A stretch of 33,605 bases of DNA from Nocardiopsis xinjiangensis YIM 90004 (GCF_000341145.1 NZ_ANBE01000017.1:97639-131243); one strand, 5' to 3'. Numbered from the stretch's first letter, positions 1 through 8,352 are shown. Numbers and translations: made by a program. The notes: generated by a model from the sequence alone, not told the origin.

Positions 1-771
1 GTCGCGCGCGCCCGGCAGGACCGCGAACGCCACCTCGACGACGCCCGTTCCGAGGAACGCAGACGCATCGCCCGCGAGATGCACGACGTCCTCGCCCACC
101 GCATGTCCCTGCTGAGCGTGCACGCCGGGGCGCTGGCCTACCGCACCGAACGCGCCCGCCAGGGCAAGGCCGAACCCCTGCAAGCCGAGGAACTCGCCAC
201 CGCCGTCGCCGTCGTGCGGGACAACGCCCACCAGGCCCTCGACGAACTCGGCGGGGTGCTGGAGGTGCTGCGCTCGGACGACCTGGTCCCCGGCGAGGAA
301 CACACCGGTACCGCACCGCCCCGGCCCGGGGCCGCGCAGATCGACACCCTCGTGGAGGAGGCCGTGGCCGCCGGCCAACGTGTCGTCCTCGAAAAAGACC
401 TGCCCGGGGCCGGAGGGCCCGGCGGATCCGTGGGACGCACCGCCTACCGAGTGGTGCAGGAGGGGCTGACCAACGCCCGTAAACACGCGCCCGGATCCCG
501 TGTGCACGTGGACCTGTCCGGAGGCCCCGAACACGGATTGGCGGTGACGGTGACCAACGGGCTCTCCTCCAGCATCACGCCCGCCGAGATCCCCGGGCTC
601 GGGGCGGGGCTGGCCGGGCTCACCGAGCGGGTGGCCCTGGAGGGCGGCCGCATCACCCACGGGGCCGAGGACGGCCGGTTCCACCTCACCGCTGTGCTTC
701 CCTGGGAGCACGGCCGAAGAAACGACACCACGAAGGCGGCGCAGGGCGGCGCCCCGGAGGAGAGAGGTTGA
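1..771 (+). CDS. Two-component sensor histidine kinase, NarL/DesK type (3' part, 5' end outside window)
   Basis: The reading frame is open from the first base, so the N-terminal sensor and membrane part lies upstream of the window. What remains is the HisKA_3 dimerisation helix with the phospho-acceptor His at residue 28 of the visible part (context REMHDVLAHRMS), followed by an HATPase_c domain with an N-box (EGLTNARKHA) and a glycine-rich G box (GAGLAGLTERV). By family knowledge it autophosphorylates on that His and passes phosphate to the adjacent response regulator. Its TGA stop overlaps the TTG start of the regulator, so the pair is translationally coupled. The ATG at 79 is not the start, because the kinase helix begins before it. 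The input signal cannot be told from this fragment. Confidence 0.93.
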   Translation, partial: VARARQDRERHLDDARSEERRRIAREMHDVLAHRMSLLSVHAGALAYRTERARQGKAEPLQAEELATAVAVVRDNAHQALDELGGVLEVLRSDDLVPGEEHTGTAPPRPGAAQIDTLVEEAVAAGQRVVLEKDLPGAGGPGGSVGRTAYRVVQEGLTNARKHAPGSRVHVDLSGGPEHGLAVTVTNGLSSSITPAEIPGLGAGLAGLTERVALEGGRITHGAEDGRFHLTAVLPWEHGRRNDTTKAAQGGAPEERG

Positions 772-1460
772 CCGAGACCACGAACACGCCGGTGCGGGTG
801 CTGTTGGTCGACGACGACCCGCTCGTGCGTTCCGGACTGCGCATGATGCTCACCGGAGACCAGGTCATCACCATCGTCGGGGAAGCGTCGGACGGAACGC
901 AGGTGCTCGCCGCTGTGGAGGAGCACCGGCCCGACGTCGTGCTCATGGACGTGCGCATGCCCGGTATGGACGGGATCACCGCCACCGCACGACTGCGGGC
1001 CGAGGAGGCCGCGGCCCCGCAGGTGCTCGTGCTGACCACCTTCGACGCCGACGCCACCGTCGTCGAGGCCCTGCGGGCCGGAGCAGCCGGGTACCTGCTC
1101 AAGCACACCGATCCCGAACGCATCGTCGAGGCGGTACGGCGCGCCGCGACGGGGGAACCGGTGCTCTCACCCAGCGTCACCCGCACCCTCATGGACCGCG
1201 TGGCTGGTTCGGGTACCGCCGTGGAACGCACCTCGCGCCGCGACCGCGCACGCGCGCGCCTGGCGCTGCTCACCGATCGCGAGCGCGAGGTCGCCGAGGC
1301 GGTCACAGCCGGGTTGTCGAACGCGGAGATCGCCGAGCACCTGTACATGTCGATGGGCACGGTCAAGGCACACGTGTCCAACGCCCTGAGCAAGCTCGAC
1401 CTCACCGGCCGGGTGCAGCTGGCGCTGCTCACCCACGACGCGGCCGAGGACGCCCCCTGA
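768..1460 (+). CDS. NarL/FixJ-family response regulator with LuxR-type HTH
   Basis: The 230-residue protein has a receiver domain (about residues 9-125) with the acidic pocket D15-D17 and the phospho-acceptor D61 in VVLMDVRMPG. A LuxR-type helix-turn-helix follows at about 165-215 (LTDREREVAEAV and NAEIAEHLYMSMGTVKAHV). It is the DNA-binding partner of the preceding kinase. The start is TTG at 768, preceded by GGAGGAGAG and overlapping the kinase stop (TTGA), which indicates translational coupling. Targets are unknown; no downstream gene is in the same transcript by spacing alone, because the next gene has its own promoter. Confidence 0.95.
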   Translation: MTETTNTPVRVLLVDDDPLVRSGLRMMLTGDQVITIVGEASDGTQVLAAVEEHRPDVVLMDVRMPGMDGITATARLRAEEAAAPQVLVLTTFDADATVVEALRAGAAGYLLKHTDPERIVEAVRRAATGEPVLSPSVTRTLMDRVAGSGTAVERTSRRDRARARLALLTDREREVAEAVTAGLSNAEIAEHLYMSMGTVKAHVSNALSKLDLTGRVQLALLTHDAAEDAP

Positions 1461-1519
1461 GCAGGTGAGGGTGAGCACCGTGACGCGGCTTCCGTATCCA
1501 CCCGCCGCGTGGGCCTTGT

Positions 1520-1525
1520 TAGGTT
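1520..1525 (+). promoter_or_regulatory. -10 element TAGGTT of a leaderless transcript
   Basis: TAGGTT fits the actinobacterial TAnnnT consensus and occupies exactly -12 to -7 relative to the ATG at 1532. The mRNA would then start at the A of the start codon. The 11-mer TGTTAGGTTCG around it recurs at the same distance before the deaminase-like gene at 20399. No clear -35 was seen. Confidence 0.5.
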
Positions 1526-1531
1526 CGAGGC

Positions 1532-2176
1532 ATGGGGTCAGAAAATCGGTCGACCGGTCAAAGATCCGGTGAGGGGAAGCGGCGCTCGTTCATCGAGGAG
1601 GCCCGCCGGGCCCAGATCATCGATGCGGCGGTCGAGACCATCGCGGAGTTCGGCTACGTCGATGCCTCCTTGGCGCGTATCGCCCAGCGGGCCGACATCA
1701 GTAAAGGTGTCATCTCCTACCACTTCGACGGCAAGGACGAGCTACTCCAGCAATTGGTCGTGCAGGTCTACGGGGCCATCGCCGAGGAGGTGGGACCCAA
1801 GGTGCGAGCCCGTGGCAATGGCCGCGAGGCCCTGCGCACCCACATTCTCGAGGTGGCCCGCCACATGCAGGCTCACCGGTCCCAGCTGCTCGCCCTGACC
1901 GCGATCTTCGCCGGGGCCCGCACGCGCGACGGCAGACCCCGGTACGGCCACGCCGACAACGAGCCGATCTACCAGGGTCTGGAGTCGATGTTCCGCCGGG
2001 GTCAGGAGGAGGGCGAGTTCCGTGACTTCGACGTGCGGGTGATGGCGGTGACCCTGCAGGGTGCCCTGGACTCCATGTTCGGGTACTGGGTCGCCCGCCC
2101 CGAGCGCGGCATGGAGGCCCACGCCCGGGAGCTGGCGGAAATGTTCGACCGGGCCACCCGGGCCCTGGACCGTTGA
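1532..2176 (+). CDS. TetR/AcrR-family transcriptional regulator
   Basis: The protein has 214 residues, a normal TetR length. The N-terminal three-helix DNA-binding domain spans about residues 24-72, with the HTH near 48-67 (LARIAQRADISKGVISYHF). The C-terminal half is helical and ligand-binding by family, with the streptomycete-like segment GALDSMFGYWVARPERG. The gene appears leaderless: the TAGGTT element ends seven bases before the ATG. It precedes the acyltransferase gene in the same direction, which it might control, but a hairpin and about 220 bp lie between them. A perfect 10-bp palindrome (CGGTCGACCG, 1547-1556) within codons 6-9 could be autoregulatory or chance. Ligand unknown. Confidence 0.93.
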   Translation: MGSENRSTGQRSGEGKRRSFIEEARRAQIIDAAVETIAEFGYVDASLARIAQRADISKGVISYHFDGKDELLQQLVVQVYGAIAEEVGPKVRARGNGREALRTHILEVARHMQAHRSQLLALTAIFAGARTRDGRPRYGHADNEPIYQGLESMFRRGQEEGEFRDFDVRVMAVTLQGALDSMFGYWVARPERGMEAHARELAEMFDRATRALDR

Positions 2177-2201
2177 CGGGGCCGGGGCCGTACTGATCCC
2201 T

Positions 2202-2216
2202 CCCCCGTGACGGGGG
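2202..2216 (+). terminator. Short GC hairpin after the TetR gene
   Basis: CCCCCG and CGGGGG flank a 3-base loop 25 bases after the TetR stop codon. There is no T tail. It is small, so it is a weak terminator candidate. Confidence 0.3.
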
Positions 2217-2402
2217 CGCGGGCGGTTCGGTCGGGCCCGGCCATGGCGCGGTCCACCTCGGAACGCCGTATGCGGGGCCCCTGAGACGGATCTCGGGGTG
2301 AACCCCGATGGCTGTTTGTCCGTGTGTCAGGAAAACTGACCGCGTGGCCAAAAAAACGACCAGGTGGCCACCTCAGTACAACCACACGGAAGGGCCTGCC
2401 CT

Positions 2403-3556
2403 ATGGCCACCAAAGACCCAGCCCCCGGCCACGTCCGGCCGGCCGAGAACGCACCGAGAAGCCGGCTCGCCTACATCGACAACCTACGGATCCTGCTCAC
2501 GGTGTTCGTGGTGCTCCACCACGCCGCGGTGACCTACGGCAACCTCCCGGTGTGGTTCTACACCGAACCCGCCCAGGACCCCACCGGCGGGCTACTGGAC
2601 GCCTTCATGGCGCTGAACCAGACCTTCTTCATGGGGTTCTTCTTCCTCGTCTCCGGGATCTTCGTCCCCGGATCCGCCGACCGCAGGGGCGCACGGTCCT
2701 TCCTGCGCGGCAGGCTGGTGCGCCTCGGTGTCCCACTGCTGTTGTTCCTGTTGCTGCTGCGCCCCCTGGTCGACGCGGGCACCTACATCGAAGAATCCGC
2801 CGGCGAGATGCCGTACTGGCTCTACTACTTCGTCTCCTGGGACCCCGGCCCCATGTGGTTCGTCGAGACGTTGCTGGTGTTCGCCCTGGCCTATCTCCTC
2901 ATCCGGCGCTTCCGGCCCCCGGCCCCGGAACGGATCGCCCGCCGCCGGACCGGCCGCCTGCCCGGCCCCGCCGCGATCGCCGGCTTCACCCTGGGTCTTG
3001 TCACCCTCACCTACCTGTGGCGCGTCCTGGTTCCGGCCACCACGTACTGGCCGATCGTGGGCCTGCCGACCCCGGCCTTCCTGCCGCAGTACGTCCTGTT
3101 GTTCACGGTCGGAGTGCTGGCGTACCGGCGCGGCTGGTTCGACGCGATCCCGCGCGCGGCCGGGTGGGGCGGCCTGGCGGTCGCCCTCGCCTCCCTCGTG
3201 TTCCTGGCCCCGCCGGCCCTGGCCTCCTTGGAAACGGCCCTGCTTCCGGGGACGTGGGGCTCACTGCTCATGGCCGCCTTCGAGAACACCTTCGCGGTCG
3301 GCGCCATCCTGTTCCTGCTGTGGCTCTTCCAACGCCGCTTCGACCGCCAGGGCCCCTCGGCCGTTTCCTCTCCGACAACGCTTACGCGGTCTACTTCCTG
3401 CACACCGCGGTGCTCGTCGCGTGCGGCCACCTGCTGTCGTGGTGGGAGGCTCCGGCCCTGGCCAAGTTCATGGGACTGGCCGCCCTGGCCCTGCCCGTGT
3501 CCTGGGGGTGCGCCGCTCTGCTGCGGTCGCTTCCCCGCGCGGACCGTGTCTTCTGA
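2403..3556 (+). CDS. Acyltransferase-3 family integral membrane protein, reading frame broken once by a -1 shift
   Basis: The protein opens with YIDNLRILLTVFVVLHHAAVTYG, characteristic of acyltransferase 3 / OatA-like membrane O-acyltransferases, followed by about ten hydrophobic helices. Frame one is good from the ATG at 2403 (SD GGAAGGG nine bases upstream) to about 3350. The family C-terminus (FLSDNAYAVYFLHTAVLV, then SWWEAPALAKFMG) continues in the -1 frame to the TGA at 3554-3556. Joined at the C run 3353-3356 the product would be about 384 residues. Without the shift, translation runs on to 3716 with a nonsense tail. The heptamer at the junction reads G GGC CCC in the zero frame. A one-base deletion in the C run (real or sequencing) is the simplest reading. 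Substrate unknown; the family moves acetyl or other acyl groups onto sugars or lipids across the membrane. Confidence 0.85.
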
Positions 3557-3558
3557 CA

Positions 3559-3580
3559 CCGGGGCGGGGCGCCGCCCCGG
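3559..3580 (+). terminator. Perfect 9-bp GC hairpin after the acyltransferase gene
   Basis: CCGGGGCGG and CCGCCCCGG flank a GGCG loop, starting three bases after the stop codon at 3556. It has no T run. The rest of the interval up to the MATE stop at 3814 shows no gene that I can support. Confidence 0.6.
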
Positions 3581-3813
3581 ACACCTTCGAAGGACAGGGC
3601 CGGGGCGGGAAGAGAAACGGATCGAGACTCTGGGCCCAGGAGTTCCATCTCAGGACCGGGACCGAAGTACGTGCGCGCCGGTCTTCACGCACGGCGCGGC
3701 GTGGGGCCTTCGGTAGTGGGCCGGCCCCCTGCGGGTCGGTGGGAGATGCGGGTCTGCTGTCGGAGCTCGGGGTGCGCAGGTCTGCGGCAGCCCGGGCCCC
3801 GTGCGGTGCAGGG

Positions 3814-5172
3814 TCACAGCTGGGCAGTGGTGACGCGGAAGGCCGTGGACTGCCACAGGAACAGGACCCCGGTCGTGACGGCGTAGGCACACCACAGCAG
3901 CGCCAGGCCGCCGTGGGCGGCGAGGGGTACCGCCGTCACGGCGAGCAGGCCGTAACAGACCGCGAACGCGTACAACGACGGGCGCGGTCTCTTCAGTCCC
4001 AGAAGACCCATACCGGGCAGAGCCTGGAGCGTGTCGGCCAGCACCACCGCGACGAGCACCGGAAGCAGCGCCACGACGAGCCTTTGTACGTCGGGGTCGG
4101 CGGTCAGCAGCGACACCGCCGGCCCCGCCGCGGCCCACAGCAGCACCGCGCTGCCCACGACGACCGGGAGCGCCACGGTGTGGCCGGCACGGAGCGCAGC
4201 GCGCACACCCGCACGGTCGTCGGCCTTGGCGGCGCGGGCGATGAAGGGGATGGTGGACTGCCCCACGGCGGTCGCGGGCAGGAACGCGAACGTCGCCACC
4301 ACCACGAGGAGTTGGTGGGCAGCGGCCTCGGTGACCCCGGCACGGGCCACGGTGACGGCGAGCACGCTCATCGTCCCGAACTTGACCAGGAGCGTGGCCC
4401 CGGACGGCAACCCCACCCGGGCCATGTGCCACACGCTCGCCCACTGGGGCAGCCCGATCCCCACACGGCGTCCGCTCAGCACGCTCCGGGCACGGAGCAC
4501 GTACTGCGACAGCCCTGCGGTCAGCACGCTCGTGGTGAGCTTCGCGGCCCCGGCACCGGCCAGTCCCAGGGCGGGGACGGGACCAGCGCCCAGCACGAGC
4601 ACCGGGGTCAGGGCCACCGACAGCACGGTCGTGACGATGCTGATCGCCAGGACCCCCGTGGTCTCGCCGAGCCCGACGAGCAGGGTACTGACCGACGACT
4701 TCACAGAGAGCACGAGCATGTGGGCGGCCAACAGGAGAGGGAAACCCCCGAGCGCGGCGACGACAGCGGGGGCGACACCGAGGGCCGGTGCGGTCAGCGG
4801 CAACGTGCCCAGCATCCCGGCGCCCAGAGCGCCCACGATCAGGGACAACCAGATGCTGTCGCGTACCACCGACCCGAGGGCCGCGGGGTCGTCCTCGTTC
4901 TCGGCGACGAACGGCATCGATCCGCGCAGACACCCCTGTACGACCATGAGCAGCGGGTTCAGCACAGCCAGGGCCAGGGCATAGGCGGCCAGCTCCGCGA
5001 CGGCGGTGTGTCCCAGGACGGCCGCGGTGACGAAGCCGCCGACCATGTTGGACAGCATCGACAAGTACAGCGGGAAGGACTTGCGGCCGATACGGCCGGC
5101 GAGTGTGCGGACGCGCGGGGGAGTCGAAACGGTCTCTTCTCGGGCGGGGGAGCGGTTCTCGTCGAGGGGCAC
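3814..5172 (-). CDS. MATE-family multidrug/metabolite efflux transporter
   Basis: The 452-residue protein has about twelve hydrophobic helices in two homologous halves, as in MATE/NorM antiporters, which export cationic drugs or metabolites using Na+ or H+ gradients. The first helix region reads SFPLYLSMLSNMVGGFVTAAVLG, and the second half begins near WHMARVGLPSGATLLVKFG. The start is GTG at 5172, eight bases after GGAAG. A TAGGTT -10-like hexamer at 5226-5231 on this strand gives a plausible promoter. It converges on the acyltransferase and diverges from the CMD-family gene. Substrate cannot be predicted. Confidence 0.9.
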   Translation of the reverse strand: MPLDENRSPAREETVSTPPRVRTLAGRIGRKSFPLYLSMLSNMVGGFVTAAVLGHTAVAELAAYALALAVLNPLLMVVQGCLRGSMPFVAENEDDPAALGSVVRDSIWLSLIVGALGAGMLGTLPLTAPALGVAPAVVAALGGFPLLLAAHMLVLSVKSSVSTLLVGLGETTGVLAISIVTTVLSVALTPVLVLGAGPVPALGLAGAGAAKLTTSVLTAGLSQYVLRARSVLSGRRVGIGLPQWASVWHMARVGLPSGATLLVKFGTMSVLAVTVARAGVTEAAAHQLLVVVATFAFLPATAVGQSTIPFIARAAKADDRAGVRAALRAGHTVALPVVVGSAVLLWAAAGPAVSLLTADPDVQRLVVALLPVLVAVVLADTLQALPGMGLLGLKRPRPSLYAFAVCYGLLAVTAVPLAAHGGLALLWCAYAVTTGVLFLWQSTAFRVTTAQL

Positions 5173-5339
5173 GGGGGGTCTTCCGTTTCCGGGAAATCAA
5201 GAGACGGGGACGAACACGGTCGCTCAACCTAGCAGCGGGCCGGGCCGCCGAGAGACCGCTTGGTAGCGTTGCCACGACGGTCCGCACCCCGGCCCGGCCG
5301 GGTCACGGCCGTGGCCGCGGTCTTTTCGAGGAGGTCCCC

Positions 5340-5786
5340 GTGGACGGAAAACGCGTGGTCTGGGCCAAGCAACTGCCCGACGTGTACAAGAAACTCGACG
5401 AGATCGACCAGATCATCGGCGGCCATCTCGAGATCGGCCTCCTGGAACTGGTGAAGCTGCGTTCCTCCATGGTCAACGGGTGCGCTTACTGCGTCGACCT
5501 GCACACCCAGAAGGCCCTGAAGGAGGGCGAGAGCCAGCAGCGCCTCTTCCAGGTCTCCACCTGGCACGAGGCCGGCGACCTCTTCACCGGCGCCGAGCGC
5601 GCGGCCCTGGCGCTGACCGACGAGATCACCGACCTGGGCGACCGCGGGGTCTCCGACGAGGTCTACGAGGAAGCCGCCGAGCACTTCGACGACCAGCAGG
5701 TCGCGGCGCTCATCGCGGCGATCTCGATGATGAACCTCTACAACCGGCTCGCGGTCACCAGCGAACTCCGGCCGAAGCGCCGCTGA
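5340..5786 (+). CDS. Carboxymuconolactone decarboxylase (CMD)/AhpD-family protein
   Basis: The 148-residue protein is one CMD domain carrying the AhpD-type redox motif C48-A-Y-C51 with H55 three residues later (NGCAYCVDLH). Members with this motif act as peroxidase or alkylhydroperoxidase adaptors; those without it are decarboxylases, so a peroxidase-like thiol role is favoured. The GTG start at 5340 follows GAGGAGGT by four bases. The open frame extends further upstream, but that part is low-complexity and lies across the promoter region. No partner AhpC is present in the window. Confidence 0.9.
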   Translation: MDGKRVVWAKQLPDVYKKLDEIDQIIGGHLEIGLLELVKLRSSMVNGCAYCVDLHTQKALKEGESQQRLFQVSTWHEAGDLFTGAERAALALTDEITDLGDRGVSDEVYEEAAEHFDDQQVAALIAAISMMNLYNRLAVTSELRPKRR

Positions 5787-5803
5787 GCAATGCTTTCCGG
5801 CCA

Positions 5804-5827
5804 CGGCGGCGCCCTCGGGTGCCGCCG
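5804..5827 (+). terminator. GC hairpin after the CMD-family gene
   Basis: CGGCGGC and GCCGCCG pair outside a CCC/GGG inner stem with one mismatch between them, 18 bases after the CMD stop codon. Confidence 0.45.
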
Positions 5828-5913
5828 CCCTCGCGTGTCCCCCGTGTCCCGGCTCTCTCCGTCCCCGTCATGATGGAAGTCCGGTACCCGCACACCCACG
5901 GAGAGGGGACACG

Positions 5914-6768
5914 GTGACCGATACCCCCGCACGCGTGAGGGTTCCGCGGCCCGGTGAGGCGGCCTGGCGCAGGTTCGGCGACGTGCGGTCCCTGCTGATG
6001 GGACCGCAACTGCTCTTGCTCCAGGTCGCCCACCCGGTCGTGGGCGCCGGCGTGCTCGAACACAGCGAGTTCCGGCAACACCCCTGGCGGCGGTTGTGGC
6101 GCACCCTGGTCTCACTGAGCACCGTGGTCTACGGCGGACAGGAGACCGCGGTGGCCGAGGCCGCGCGTGTGCGCGGCGAACACACCACCATCAAGGGTGT
6201 GGACGAGGACGGCCGCCGCTACCACGCGCTCCACCCCGAGGCCTACCACTGGGTGCACGCCACCCTGGTCAAGGGCCCGGTCGAGGCCCACCGCCTCTTC
6301 GGTCCCGGCCTGGAACGCGCCGAACTGGAGGCCTACTACACGGGCCTGCGCGAGGTCGGACGGGTGTGGGGACTGGCCGAACACCACCTTCCGCACGACT
6401 GGGAATCCTTCCTCCGCTACTACGACGCGATGGTGCACGAGCGGCTCGAACACAACCGGGCCGTGGACGACGTCGTGTGGGTCCTGGCGCATCCCGCCCG
6501 CCCCTCCGCCCGGATACCACGCGCCCTGTGGGAACCGGTGGGGGTCCTGCTGTCGCGCCCCGTCCTGCTCGTCACCGTGGGAAGCCTGCCGCCGGTGCTG
6601 CGGGAACGTTTCGGTCTTCACTGGGGGCCGGTGCAGGAACGCTCCCTGCGCCGGCTCGCCACCACCGTGCGCGCCGCGGCCGCACTCACACCGCCACCGC
6701 TGCGGCGCGCCCACACACGCGCCCTGGCCGCCGTCGGCCGCAGACGACAGCGCGGGGGCCGGTGGTAG
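5914..6768 (+). CDS. Oxygenase MpaB-family protein (DUF2236)
   Basis: The 284-residue protein matches the DUF2236 / MpaB-like family in size and motifs. It opens with WRRFGDVRSLLMGPQLLLLQVAHPVVGAGV, then HPEAYHWVHATLVKG in the middle, where conserved histidines are proposed haem or metal ligands. Related proteins include latex-clearing rubber oxygenase Lcp and the fungal oxygenase MpaB. Most bacterial members have no assigned substrate. The GTG start at 5914 is preceded by GAGAGGGGA. It stands alone, converging on the small membrane protein gene with a strong hairpin between. No signal peptide was seen. Confidence 0.85.
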   Translation: MTDTPARVRVPRPGEAAWRRFGDVRSLLMGPQLLLLQVAHPVVGAGVLEHSEFRQHPWRRLWRTLVSLSTVVYGGQETAVAEAARVRGEHTTIKGVDEDGRRYHALHPEAYHWVHATLVKGPVEAHRLFGPGLERAELEAYYTGLREVGRVWGLAEHHLPHDWESFLRYYDAMVHERLEHNRAVDDVVWVLAHPARPSARIPRALWEPVGVLLSRPVLLVTVGSLPPVLRERFGLHWGPVQERSLRRLATTVRAAAALTPPPLRRAHTRALAAVGRRRQRGGRW

Positions 6769-6802
6769 GTCCGCGGCCCCGTACAGCACCCCGGCACAGG
6801 AG

Positions 6803-6849
6803 CGACCGCCCGTCCCGGCAGGAGAACCCCGCTCGGGAGCGGGCGGTCG
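6803..6849. terminator. Bidirectional terminator hairpin
   Basis: CGACCGCCCG and CGGGCGGTCG form a perfect 10-bp outer stem, with TCCCG/CGGGA pairing inside. It sits between two convergent genes ending at 6768 and 6879. Confidence 0.6.
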
Positions 6850-6878
6850 TGAGATGTGCGGACCGGGCGGGCGACGGG

Positions 6879-7382
6879 TCAGCGGGTGTGCTGCCCGTGT
6901 CCTCCGGAGTCCTCCGGTGAACGCACGGGCCGGGGCGAGGCCTGGGCGGCCCGGTACCCGCTGCGGTAGACGGCGTCGCGTTCGTCCTCCTCGTCCTCGT
7001 AACCGTCGACACGTGGCCAACCGGCCGTGAGCCCGTAGATGACGACGACGTCGATCGCGATCGCCACCATTGCCCACAGGGGCATGGCCAGTGCGAACGC
7101 GAGTTGGGCGAGCGCGTTGAGCGAGGCCAGCACGATCGCGAGGATCCGCGCCCACGGGCTTCCCGAGAGCACGGACAGTCCGGCCGCGACCAGGACCACA
7201 CCCCACAGCCCGAGGAGCACACCCCAGGACGCGTACTCGAGCATGAGCATCTCGGTGCCGGAGGCAAGGTAGAAGTCGGGAACGAACCAGGCCACCAGCC
7301 CCTGGATGATGTTGACGCATCCGATGACGACCAACAGCGTCGCGACGAAGAACTGCCAACCGTTGGCGGCCTCGTAGCGCAT
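6879..7382 (-). CDS. Small four-helix membrane protein, DUF7144-like
   Basis: The 167-residue protein has four hydrophobic helices: about 10-32, 50-72, 80-100 and 105-122 by eye. The first begins NGWQFFVATLLVVIGCVNIIQGL. A charged cytoplasmic-looking tail follows (YEDEEDERDAVYRSGYRAAQ). The fold and size resemble actinobacterial membrane proteins of the DUF7144 group, whose function is unknown. The ATG at 7382 has GAGGAG seven bases upstream; an upstream in-frame ATG at 7457 would add 25 residues of unlike composition and was not used. Confidence 0.8.
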   Translation of the reverse strand: MRYEAANGWQFFVATLLVVIGCVNIIQGLVAWFVPDFYLASGTEMLMLEYASWGVLLGLWGVVLVAAGLSVLSGSPWARILAIVLASLNALAQLAFALAMPLWAMVAIAIDVVVIYGLTAGWPRVDGYEDEEDERDAVYRSGYRAAQASPRPVRSPEDSGGHGQHTR

Positions 7383-7503
7383 GTCGTGCTCCTCACCGGG
7401 CGCCGTCCGGTCGGAGGGCGCCCTTCGGGTGTCACGGTCGGGTGCGCCGTTCCGCACGCCGCCCCTTCATGATCGGCGAGGGTGGGTCATTGGTGTCCAC
7501 GTG

Positions 7504-7523
7504 TTTGCCCAGGATCGGGCAAA
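7504..7523. promoter_or_regulatory. Inverted repeat, possible operator upstream of the ArsR-like gene
   Basis: TTTGCCC and GGGCAAA are perfect 7-bp arms with a 6-base spacer. The element lies in the divergent space between the small membrane protein gene and the regulator gene at 7604, about 70 bp before the latter's -10. It could be the regulator's own site. Confidence 0.35.
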
Positions 7524-7591
7524 GTCGGGAACACGGAGCGGGAAATCCGTGACCACTGGGTTTCCCGGGGATTACGTAACCGCGTCACCGT

Positions 7592-7597
7592 TAGGGT
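7592..7597 (+). promoter_or_regulatory. -10 element TAGGGT of a leaderless transcript
   Basis: TAGGGT fits TAnnnT and lies exactly at -12 to -7 from the GTG at 7604. There is no usable ribosome binding site before that GTG, which supports leaderless translation. Confidence 0.55.
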
Positions 7598-7603
7598 GGA
7601 TGC

Positions 7604-8131
7604 GTGGCAGACGACAAGACCGAACAGCGCCTGGCCGACCTGGAGGCCCGTGTCGCCGCCCTGGAGGGGCGCGGCCAACCCGTTCCGCCCCGCACCGAGA
7701 CCGCTCCCGACCTCACCGACGACACCTTCTTCGCCGTCAACGAGCTGCGCCGCCGCGTCCGAGGTCTCGGCGGGGTCCTCTACGCGGGTACCGTGCGCCG
7801 CAGTGAGGACGAGGATCCCCTGGAATGGCAGTACGGTCACTCCCTCGAGCGTCTCGACGAATCCGACTGGTCCCGGCTGGCCCCGCGCATCGACGCTCTG
7901 GGCAACTCCGTGCGCCTCAACCTGCTGCACGAGATCTGGAACGGTGCCGGCACCGTCGCCGAACTCGCCGAACGCCCCGGTTTCGGCACGACCGGCCAGA
8001 TCTACCACCACGTCAACCAGCTCACCTCGGCCGGATGGTTGGCCCCCACGCGGCGCGGCCACTACTCCATCCCGCCCGAACGTGTGGTGCCCCTGCTGGT
8101 GATCCTGGCCGCCGTCGGCGACGCCCCCTGA
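7604..8131 (+). CDS. ArsR-like winged-helix transcriptional regulator
   Basis: The 175-residue protein starts with a short coiled coil (residues 3-22, EQRLADLEARVAALEG). It then has a variable middle and a winged helix at about 95-156: DALGNSVRLNLLHEIW, the HTH around TVAELAERPGFGTTGQIYHHVNQL, and the wing APTRRGHYSI. The recognition helix resembles ArsR/HTH_20 proteins. No metal-binding Cys or His cluster is apparent, so metal sensing is not supported. The GTG start is set by the leaderless -10 at 7592. Divergent from the small membrane protein gene, which it may regulate. Confidence 0.85.
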   Translation: MADDKTEQRLADLEARVAALEGRGQPVPPRTETAPDLTDDTFFAVNELRRRVRGLGGVLYAGTVRRSEDEDPLEWQYGHSLERLDESDWSRLAPRIDALGNSVRLNLLHEIWNGAGTVAELAERPGFGTTGQIYHHVNQLTSAGWLAPTRRGHYSIPPERVVPLLVILAAVGDAP

Positions 8132-8282
8132 CGGCGGAATCCGGGTCCGGTACCACCGAACCGAAAGAATCACGTCCGCTCAGCCACGTGAGGGGCTGGG
8201 GCCCGGCTCTTCGTGTGGTTGAGCAAGCCTGTTTCTTGTGGTTGGGGAGATCTCACCTGGCCTGGGGGCCAGCCCCTCGTGT

Positions 8283-8311
8283 GGCCGGGCGGGTGGCACG
8301 TGTGCCCGGCC
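8283..8311. terminator. Perfect 8-bp hairpin between convergent genes
   Basis: GGCCGGGC and GCCCGGCC flank a 13-base loop. It lies 41 bases beyond the stop codon of the minus-strand transporter gene. Confidence 0.5.
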
Positions 8312-8312
8312 G

Positions 8313-8329
8313 CGGCCCCGAAGGGGCCG
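8313..8329. terminator. Second hairpin, directly adjacent
   Basis: CGGCCCC and GGGGCCG pair perfectly around a GAA loop, one base after the previous hairpin. The pair probably separates the ArsR-like gene from the sugar transporter operon. The remaining interval 8132-8282 also has a 10-bp stem (8190-8199 with 8269-8278) around a 69-base loop, but no gene. Confidence 0.45.
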
Positions 8330-8352
8330 ACGACCGCGCACACGCGCCGGCG

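Noticed and set aside
1547-1556. CGGTCGACCG palindrome inside the start of the TetR gene as an operator
   Set aside because: Only 10 bp and inside codons in GC-rich DNA, where such palindromes arise by chance; noted in the gene entry but not called.
3351-3716. Unshifted continuation of the acyltransferase frame to 3716
   Set aside because: After 3356 this frame loses all family similarity and hydrophobic helices; the -1 frame carries the family C-terminus.
2728-5232. An 834-codon plus-strand open frame opposite the MATE gene
   Set aside because: Shadow of the MATE gene; the product is repetitive and basic, with no domain.
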